Part shown: positions 13,127 through 18,150 of the stretch, in pieces
Numbering within the stretch: the first letter of the stretch is position 1
Layout: every line of letters begins with the position of its first letter
Assembly (NCBI GenBank): GCA_045531965.1
Contig: JAZSFA010000023.1
Location: forward strand, 1 to 18,150
Origin: CAMEON01 sp045531965
GTDB lineage: Bacteria > Bacillota > Clostridia > Oscillospirales > CAG-272
DNA: 18,150 nt
Direction of reading: 5' to 3'
Notes under the pieces: generated by a model
The model's input: only the letters and a program-made list of their open reading frames with translations
Database searches by the model: none
Told to the model about the DNA's origin: nothing
Made by a program: the position numbers and the translations under genes

Positions 13127-14926
13127 TTACGCCTTGAGTCTTGCCTCCAGAGCGGCCAACTCCTCGTACATGGTCGCAGGCACGTGATCGCCAACCTGAG
13201 CGTAGAACTCCTTGATGTTCTCCACGTCCTCCAGCCAGGACTGAGTGTCCACGGTGAGCAGATCGCGGATGGTATCGATGGTGATATCCTCGAGACCATC
13301 AATCATGATGTCCTCTGCCTTGGGCACGTAGCCGATGGCGGTCTCCACGGCGTCCACCTTACCCTCACAGCGAGCCAGGATCCAAAGCAGGACGCGCATA
13401 TTGTCACCGAAGCCGGGCCAGATGAAGTGACCCTCGTCGTCGGTGCGGAACCAGTTGACGTGGAAGATCATGGGAGGATTGGGGATCTTGTGACCCATGT
13501 TGAGCCAATGCTGCCAGTAGTCACCCATGTTGTAGCCAACGAAGGGACGCATAGCCATGGGATCGCGACGGACAACACCCACGGCACCTGCTGCGGCGGC
13601 GGTGGTCTCGGAGGCCATGATGGAGCCTACGAAGGAACCATGCTGCCAGCCAAAGGACTGGTACACCAGGGGAGCGGTCTTGGCGCGGCGACCACCGAAG
13701 ACGATGGCAGACACGGGCACGCCCTTCAGGCTGTTGAACTCGGGAGAGATGCAGGGGCAGTTGGCTGCCAGAGCGGTGAAGCGGGAGTTGGGGTGAGCGC
13801 CGCAGGTGGACTTATCCTTCTTGTCGTACTTGGTGCAATCCCAAGGATTGCCCTTCCAGTCGATGGCGTTACCGGGCTGAGGAGGATTGTTGTCCAGACC
13901 CTCCCACCAAACCGTGTTGTCGGCGGTGTTGTGGACCACGTTAGTGAAGATGGTGTCACGCAGGCAGGTGTGCAGCGCGTTGGGGTTGGACTTCTCGTTG
14001 GTACCGGGTGCCACGCCGAAGAAGCCGTTCTCGGGGTTGACAGCCCAAAGTCTGCCGTCCTCGCCCACACGGAGCCAGGCGATGTCGTCGCCCACGCACT
14101 CCACCTCATAGCCCTGCTCGGACAGGAACTTGGGGGGGATCAGCATGGCAAGGTTGGTCTTACCGCAGGCAGAGGGGAAGGCGGCGGTGACGTACTTCTT
14201 CTCGCCATTGGGATACTTGACGCCCAGGATCAGCATATGCTCAGCCATCCAACCCTCCTTGCGACCCAGGTAGGAAGCGATACGCAGAGCAAAGCACTTC
14301 TTACCCAGCAGAACGTTTCCGCCGTAGCCGGAGTTGACGGACATGATGGTGTTGTCCTGAGGGAAGTGAACGATGTAGCGGTTCTCCTCGTCGATGTCGG
14401 CGCGAGCGTGGAGACCCTTGATGTAGTCGGGGGAATCGCCCAGAGCCTCCAGGACGTTGTTACCCACGCGGGTCATGATGAGCATATTCAGCACCACGTA
14501 GATGGAATCGGTCAGCTCGATACCGTACTTAGCGAAGTCGGAGCCCACAACACCCATGGAGTAGGGGATGACGTACATGGTACGGCCCTTCATGGAGCCG
14601 GTGTAGAGCTTCTTCAGCTTGGCGTACATCTCGGCGGGATCCATCCAGTTGTTGATGTTACCTGCCTCCTCCTTGGTGGGGGTGCAGATGTAGGTGCGAC
14701 CTTCCACACGGGCCACGTCGTTGATAGCAGTGCGGTGGAGGTAGCAGTTGGGCAGCTTCTCGGGGTTCAGCTTGATCATCTCGCCGGTGGAGCAAGCCTC
14801 GGCGCGCAGTGCCTCTGCCTGCTCGTCGGAACCATCGATCCAAACGATCTGATCAGGGCAGGTCATAGCTGCCATTTCTTCGATCCAATCAAGAACGAAC
14901 TTGTTGTTGGTAGGGGTGTTGTTCAT
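13127..14926 (-). CDS. pckG: Phosphoenolpyruvate carboxykinase (GTP)
   Basis: A 599-residue cytosolic enzyme (EC 4.1.1.32) interconverting oxaloacetate + GTP and PEP + CO2 + GDP. Length and motifs fit the GTP type, not the ATP type. Metal ligands lie in GKKCFALRIA (Lys209/210) and AEHMLILG (His230); the GTP-binding P-loop is PSACGKTN (251-258) with the reactive Cys254; kinase-2 motif VGDDIAW (278-284). Substrate residues include the FGGRRAKTAPLV loop and the nucleotide-pocket FVGYNMGDYW and FIWPGFGDNMRVLLWI segments. No key residue appears missing. AAGGAG stands 8 bases before the ATG. Own promoter (15003-15031) and leader hairpin upstream. In anaerobic Clostridia it may run toward oxaloacetate (CO2 fixation in fermentation) or gluconeogenesis; sequence does not decide. 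Confidence 0.97.
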   Translation of the reverse strand: MNNTPTNNKFVLDWIEEMAAMTCPDQIVWIDGSDEQAEALRAEACSTGEMIKLNPEKLPNCYLHRTAINDVARVEGRTYICTPTKEEAGNINNWMDPAEMYAKLKKLYTGSMKGRTMYVIPYSMGVVGSDFAKYGIELTDSIYVVLNMLIMTRVGNNVLEALGDSPDYIKGLHARADIDEENRYIVHFPQDNTIMSVNSGYGGNVLLGKKCFALRIASYLGRKEGWMAEHMLILGVKYPNGEKKYVTAAFPSACGKTNLAMLIPPKFLSEQGYEVECVGDDIAWLRVGEDGRLWAVNPENGFFGVAPGTNEKSNPNALHTCLRDTIFTNVVHNTADNTVWWEGLDNNPPQPGNAIDWKGNPWDCTKYDKKDKSTCGAHPNSRFTALAANCPCISPEFNSLKGVPVSAIVFGGRRAKTAPLVYQSFGWQHGSFVGSIMASETTAAAAGAVGVVRRDPMAMRPFVGYNMGDYWQHWLNMGHKIPNPPMIFHVNWFRTDDEGHFIWPGFGDNMRVLLWILARCEGKVDAVETAIGYVPKAEDIMIDGLEDITIDTIRDLLTVDTQSWLEDVENIKEFYAQVGDHVPATMYEELAALEARLKA

Positions 14927-14976
14927 AGGACGTTCTCCTTTTATATGGTGAATTTTTAAACAGATTCAGGGACTCA

Positions 14977-14995
14977 GATGAGGAAATCCCTCATC
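14977..14995 (-). promoter_or_regulatory. Leader hairpin of pckG
   Basis: A 7-bp stem GATGAGG/CCTCATC with a 5-base loop lies close to the predicted 5' end of the pckG transcript, about 50 bases before the start codon. It lacks a U-tract, so it is not a terminator; it may stabilise the mRNA or bind a regulator. Confidence 0.45.
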
Positions 14996-15002
14996 CTTGC
15001 CC

Positions 15003-15031
15003 AGTATATATTTTACACCATTCTTTGTCAA
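15003..15031 (-). promoter_or_regulatory. Sigma-A promoter of pckG
   Basis: On the minus strand TTGACA (15026-15031), 17 bp, TATACT (15003-15008). It gives a leader of roughly 70 bases before the pckG start. Confidence 0.85.
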
Positions 15032-15164
15032 ATTGCAAGGGGTATTTTTAAAGGTTACGAAATGTTCACATCTTTAACTCAAACTGTTTATTAACTTTTT
15101 GTAACTTCCCTGCCCACCACCCAACTTTTTTATTCAAAAATATACTATTATTGTTGAAACCCTC

Positions 15165-15192
15165 TTGACTTTACAGTCAACTGATATGTTAT
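15165..15192 (+). promoter_or_regulatory. XRE gene promoter with palindromic operator candidate
   Basis: TTGACT (15165-15170), 16 bp, TGTTAT (15187-15192) is a fair sigma-A promoter 28 bases before the start codon at 15220. Its -35 is the left arm of an inverted repeat TTGACT-TTAC-AGTCAA (15165-15180). A dimeric repressor bound there would block polymerase, so autoregulation by the encoded XRE protein is a reasonable inference. Confidence 0.55.
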
Positions 15193-15219
15193 GATAATAA
15201 AAAACAAGTGGAGGCAGAT

Positions 15220-15432
15220 ATGCTTGACATGAAACAGATGGGTGGACGGATCCATCAATTGCGACAGAAAAAGGAGCTCACACAAGTGGCTTTGGCAGAA
15301 GAACTGGGGGTTACGTCCCAAGCGATCTCCAAATGGGAGCGCGGGCAGTCCTTTCCCGATGTATCCCGGCTAGATGAGCTGGCGGAATTACTTGACGTTA
15401 CGGTCGCCTACCTGTTGACCGGTGAAGAATAA
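15220..15432 (+). CDS. Small XRE-family transcriptional regulator
   Basis: A 70-residue protein that is little more than a Cro/C1 helix-turn-helix: MGGRIHQLRQKKELTQVALA (7-26), EELGVTSQAISKWERG (27-42) with SQAISKWERG as recognition helix, then FPDVSRLDELAELLDVTV (45-62). The start at 15220 is preceded by GTGGAGG at 5 bases; an upstream in-frame GTG would include that ribosome site and is rejected. It probably binds DNA as a dimer and may repress itself through the palindrome over its promoter. It lies divergent from pckG and 100 bases before the long sigma-factor gene in the same direction, with no terminator seen between them, so it may be co-transcribed with or control either neighbour. 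Confidence 0.85.
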   Translation: MLDMKQMGGRIHQLRQKKELTQVALAEELGVTSQAISKWERGQSFPDVSRLDELAELLDVTVAYLLTGEE

Positions 15433-15454
15433 CTTTTTGAGGTATTTACAAAAA

Positions 15455-15490
15455 ACTTTCAAAATTGTCACCAACACTTTTTGAAATTGT
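15455..15490 (+). repeat. Imperfect direct repeats before the long sigma gene
   Basis: ACTTTCAAAATTGT (15455-15468) and ACTTTTTGAAATTGT (15476-15490) lie 21-22 bp apart, about two helical turns, in the 100-base gap between the XRE gene and the sigma gene. They could be binding sites for a regulator or part of a non-sigma-A promoter. No good sigma-A promoter is seen in this gap. Confidence 0.4.
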
Positions 15491-15532
15491 GGTACTTATA
15501 GGGTGAGCGCTCAAAAAACGGAGGGACACCTC

Positions 15533-17152
15533 ATGAACCTAAACGAACAACTGATCCGGGAATACGCAAAAAAGATCAGCGGCTTTGCCTGGTCCAAGAC
15601 CCGCCATCCCCAGGACGCGGAGGATCTTGCGCAGGACATCATGCTGGTTTTGTGTCAACATGATTTTGCCGCCAACCCCATTCAGAATATGGATGCCTAC
15701 ATTTATCAGATCTGCCGCTACACCTACGCCAATTTCGTCCGCGCCCGTGTTCGGGACAGGGATCACACCGCCGTCGTCACGTCGGAGCAGATCATGGCCA
15801 TCCCCTCGGAGGAAGACATTCCCACCGAGGTGGCCAATACGGAGCTGTACGCACGATTGCGCCGCGAGGTAGCCTACCTTGGCAGGATGCGGCGGCAGAT
15901 CACGGTCATGACCTACTATGAGGGCAAAAACAGCCGTGAGATCGGCACGATCCTCGGTATCTCGGACGCCACGGTTCGCTGGTATCTCTCCGACACACAG
16001 AAAAAACTGAAGGAGCGCATGGATATGAAAGAAAGCATCTACTCCCCAAAGCATCTTAACGTTTATATCAGCGGTTACAGCCCCGATTTGAGCCTGCGCG
16101 GTCTCAGGGACGATCTTCTGACTCAGAATATCTGCCTGGTCTGTGCCTGCGAGCGAGGCATGACGGTGGACGAGATCGCCGCCGCCATGAATATGTCCGC
16201 CGCCTTTATCGAGGACAAGATCCCCACCCTTTTGGATATGGTCTATCTGGAGGAAGTGGGCAAGAGCCGCTACCGCACCACCTTCCTCATCCAGAATGGC
16301 GCATACGAGCTTGCAAAGATCCGCTATCAGATGAAGACCCTGCCCCCCATTGCTCGTATCATTTACGAAAAGGTCAAAGCAAAGCTCCCCGTCATCCGAG
16401 AGATCGGCTTCGAGGGCTGTGACCTTGGCGAAAACTTCCTTTTGTGGTATCTCGTCACCTTCGCCGCCCATATCTACGAATGTCATCCTCCCTTTGAGGA
16501 AAAGTACGAGCAGACCATGCGGGGTGACGGCGGTCGATTCGCCGTAGACGCTGCCTACAGCGACGCTGACACTCTGCGCGAGGGAGATTTTACCGCCGAG
16601 GAAGCTGACTACCTCACCCATTATCGCGGCATGGCAGGCAAGCACAACGGCAACGGCCGTATCACCATCCAGCAGTTTGACCCGCCCGTATGCGGCGGCG
16701 ACCGTCCCATGATCCCCGTGGGAAACATTGGCTACTGGGAGCGGCTTCACGATCTGACCAAGGAAGGGGCTGTCCCCACCGAGCCCGACAAGGACATCAT
16801 CGCCCACGCCGTTCGTGAGGGTTACGCCGAAATGAAGGACGGCCAGCCTCGACTGTCGGTGCCTTATTTCACCGCCGATCAGATCGACAAGCTGTATAAT
16901 CTTTTGAGACAAACCGTCTTTGAGGAGATCGCCCCAGCCGTGGGAGAGCATCCCGCTGTAGGCTATGCCAAACTTGTAGCCGCCCTGATTCCTGACTATC
17001 TCTCGGACAACGAGCGAAAGTTTCATGCTCATCACCGTTTCTATCAGCCCAATGCCTATACCTATCTGCTGCTGAAGGAGGGGCTTTTGTCCATGCCCAC
17101 AGAGGACGAGCAGAAGCGCATCTGTACGGCTGTATGGGAAAACGCCAAATAA
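15533..17152 (+). CDS. ECF-type sigma factor with long C-terminal extension
   Basis: A 539-residue protein whose first 165 residues are an ECF-like sigma factor: region 2 at about 12-75 (HPQDAEDLAQDIMLVLCQHD, 25-44; YIYQICRYTYANFVRAR, 57-73 in part) and region 4 at about 105-163 (MTYYEGKNSREIGTILGI, then SDATVRWYLSDTQKKLKE). The remaining 375 residues are not sigma sequence. About 195-256 reads as a winged helix-turn-helix (RGMTVDEIAAAMNMSAAFIE, then a KSRYRTTFLI wing), and 400-465 contains another wing-like PRLSVPYFTADQIDKL. No membrane helix is present, so signals would be sensed in the cytosol. I chose the ATG at 15533 (GGAGGGA, 6 bases); an upstream GTG at 15503 lacks a site. The 18-base gap to the next gene implies one operon. 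Region after 260 is unrecognised. Confidence 0.82.
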   Translation: MNLNEQLIREYAKKISGFAWSKTRHPQDAEDLAQDIMLVLCQHDFAANPIQNMDAYIYQICRYTYANFVRARVRDRDHTAVVTSEQIMAIPSEEDIPTEVANTELYARLRREVAYLGRMRRQITVMTYYEGKNSREIGTILGISDATVRWYLSDTQKKLKERMDMKESIYSPKHLNVYISGYSPDLSLRGLRDDLLTQNICLVCACERGMTVDEIAAAMNMSAAFIEDKIPTLLDMVYLEEVGKSRYRTTFLIQNGAYELAKIRYQMKTLPPIARIIYEKVKAKLPVIREIGFEGCDLGENFLLWYLVTFAAHIYECHPPFEEKYEQTMRGDGGRFAVDAAYSDADTLREGDFTAEEADYLTHYRGMAGKHNGNGRITIQQFDPPVCGGDRPMIPVGNIGYWERLHDLTKEGAVPTEPDKDIIAHAVREGYAEMKDGQPRLSVPYFTADQIDKLYNLLRQTVFEEIAPAVGEHPAVGYAKLVAALIPDYLSDNERKFHAHHRFYQPNAYTYLLLKEGLLSMPTEDEQKRICTAVWENAK

Positions 17153-17170
17153 ACAAAGGAGAAAAACAAC

Positions 17171-17473
17171 ATGAATGAAGTAACCCTGAGAGAAATTTGG
17201 GACCGCATCGTAGCCACCCAGGATCAACTGGAAAGCATTGAAAAGCAGGCTTTCTATTTATCGGGCATCGATGAGTCAGGAGCCTTCGTGGAAGTAGAAG
17301 AAAGCGATTCTGAGCATTACGGCGAGCCTTTGCCTTACTGCAAGGAGGTAGCTTTGGAAAAAATCCACGCCATGAAAGAGGTGATGATCGCCCGAGAGCA
17401 GACCTTGAAGGAACTATTGGATTTTTACATGAATGTATATCATGAGCAAAAGAGTAAGACCGTATCTGAATAA
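17171..17473 (+). CDS. Small acidic protein coupled to the long sigma factor
   Basis: A 100-residue protein of unknown function, 18 bases after the sigma gene and with its own AAAGGAG site, so co-expressed with it. The two ends look helical and able to form coiled coils (EIWDRIVATQDQLESIEKQA, 8-27; EKIHAMKEVMIAREQTLKEL, 63-82), separated by an acidic, tyrosine-containing middle (EVEESDSEHYGEPLPYCKEV). There is no signal peptide or membrane segment. It could be a cytosolic partner or antagonist of the sigma factor, as no classical anti-sigma gene is present here; this is inferred from position alone. I recognise no family. Confidence 0.75.
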   Translation: MNEVTLREIWDRIVATQDQLESIEKQAFYLSGIDESGAFVEVEESDSEHYGEPLPYCKEVALEKIHAMKEVMIAREQTLKELLDFYMNVYHEQKSKTVSE

Positions 17474-17489
17474 AACACAAAAGATTTCC

Positions 17490-17519
17490 TTGACAACTTT
17501 CCCCCTCCTGTGGTATCAT
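17490..17519 (+). promoter_or_regulatory. Sigma-A promoter of the last gene
   Basis: TTGACA (17490-17495), 18 bp, TATCAT (17514-17519) with a TGG extended -10, 29 bases before the ATG at 17549. Confidence 0.8.
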
Positions 17520-17548
17520 AAAAATAACGATCCAAAGGAGGGTTTCTT

Positions 17549-18150
17549 ATGTGCGATCATCAATTTTCCAACATCATTGATGTTCCGGGTGATCTGGAAT
17601 GTCAAACCATGTGTTTTATGACCGACGATAAGACTGCCAAAAAGAACTTTATTGATCTCCGGCTTTTAGTGGACGATAAGACCGTCCTGAAGAACCCTCA
17701 CAAGGGTTGGTTCTGGCACTTCATCGACAACGGCTACGGCCGCCCCCCCTACCGCGACGGCTACGAGGACGACCCCGTGCTGGATTTCCCCGGTCTCAAC
17801 CACCTCTACCTCCGCTTTGACTGGGGAGACGTGGAGAAAGAGGAGGGGGTATACGATTTCTCTTATTTGGATGGGATTATGGAGAAATGGGGGGCCTACG
17901 GCTATACCTTCGCCCTCCGCGCCGTGACCTACGAGGCCGACCCCAACCTCAACTACGCCACCCCCGCCTACGTTTTTGAAAAGGGGGCGCGGTGCTATGA
18001 GCTGGAGAACGGCAAGCTCCAGCCCGACTTCGCCGATCCCATCTTCCTCCACCACCTGGAGTGCTTCCTCGCCGCCCTCGGCGAAAAGTACAACGGCGAC
18101 CCCCGCATCGAGCTGATCGACGTGGGCACCATCGGCACCTGGGGCGAGGG
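17549..18150 (+). CDS. Glycoside-hydrolase-like TIM-barrel protein (5' part)
   Basis: Open from the ATG at 17549 (AAAGGAGG, 7 bases) to the window edge; 200 codons are visible, so the 3' end is missing. No signal peptide, so probably cytosolic. NPHKGWFWHFIDNGYG (about 51-66), LYLRFDWGDVEKEEGVYDFS (starting near 89), a GYTFALRAV strand, an ATPAYVFEKG loop and a final RIELIDVGTIGTWGEG resemble the first strands of clan GH-A-type beta-galactosidase-like barrels: arginine on an early strand, the W..E...G.Y.F element, and GxWGE at strand 4, where such enzymes carry the acid/base glutamate. The match is by pattern memory, so the substrate is unknown. The first 50 codons are AT-richer, while later codons nearly all end in C or G. 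Confidence 0.6.
   Translation, partial: MCDHQFSNIIDVPGDLECQTMCFMTDDKTAKKNFIDLRLLVDDKTVLKNPHKGWFWHFIDNGYGRPPYRDGYEDDPVLDFPGLNHLYLRFDWGDVEKEEGVYDFSYLDGIMEKWGAYGYTFALRAVTYEADPNLNYATPAYVFEKGARCYELENGKLQPDFADPIFLHHLECFLAALGEKYNGDPRIELIDVGTIGTWGE

Noticed and set aside
13184..14959. A 591-codon open frame on the plus strand opposite pckG
   Set aside because: It is the mirror of a codon-biased, highly conserved gene; the translation is low-complexity (His/Gly/Val-rich) with no ribosome site or recognisable domain.
15539..17227. A 562-codon open frame on the minus strand opposite the long sigma gene
   Set aside because: No ribosome site or domain; it reflects third-position bias of the sigma gene, whose own frame carries clear sigma motifs.

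Overview
The window comes from a spore-forming member of the Bacillota, most likely class Clostridia and probably an Oscillospirales-type gut lineage. The grounds are an alpha/beta-type small acid-soluble spore protein (8969-9181), strong GGAGG-type ribosome sites, sigma-A promoters of the TTGACA/TATAAT type, ECF sigma/anti-sigma signalling, a GTP-type PEP carboxykinase, and a perfect AT-rich palindrome at the left edge of a kind I associate from memory with intergenic repeats of such genomes. The taxonomic call is inference; there is no rRNA or other marker here. The window reads as ordinary chromosome: I see no IS element, phage gene, CRISPR array, tRNA or rRNA.

Layout. 1-1120: palindromic repeat, cysK (cysteine synthase) and its terminator. 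1177-3031: an ECF sigma factor overlapping by ATGA a membrane-anchored, probable anti-sigma protein. 3121-4561: consensus promoter, a cytidylate-kinase-like protein, then a TraX-family membrane protein whose ribosome site directly abuts an intrinsic terminator. 4579-5227: near-perfect promoter, about 290 nt of hairpin-rich RNA with a 19-codon mini-ORF and mutually exclusive hairpins, then a small XRE regulator. 5253-5312: shared terminator facing a convergent permuted-papain-like protein (5311-5955). 6073-8664 (minus): an OmpR regulator, a sensor kinase (ATGA overlap) and a TVP38/TMEM64 membrane protein in one operon. 8665-9231: structured leader and the spore protein, ending in a two-way terminator. 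9244-11479 (minus): DUF554 protein and an orphan PTS-type EIIC membrane protein under one clear promoter. 11491-13036 (minus): a lipoprotein. 13067-15031 (minus): GTP-dependent PEP carboxykinase with its own promoter and leader hairpin. 15165-15432: a second small XRE regulator with a palindrome over its -35. 15455-17473: a 539-residue ECF-type sigma factor with a very long C-terminal extension, plus a 100-residue partner. 17490-18150: promoter and start of a probable glycoside-hydrolase-like TIM-barrel protein cut by the window edge.

How it fits together. Metabolic genes (cysK, pckG) alternate with small regulatory cassettes: two unlike ECF systems, one two-component system and two minimal XRE repressors. 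Nothing links all blocks into one pathway. The least explained pieces are the structured RNA with mini-ORF at 4614-4904, the long-tailed sigma factor with its partner, and the terminator fused to the traX ribosome site.
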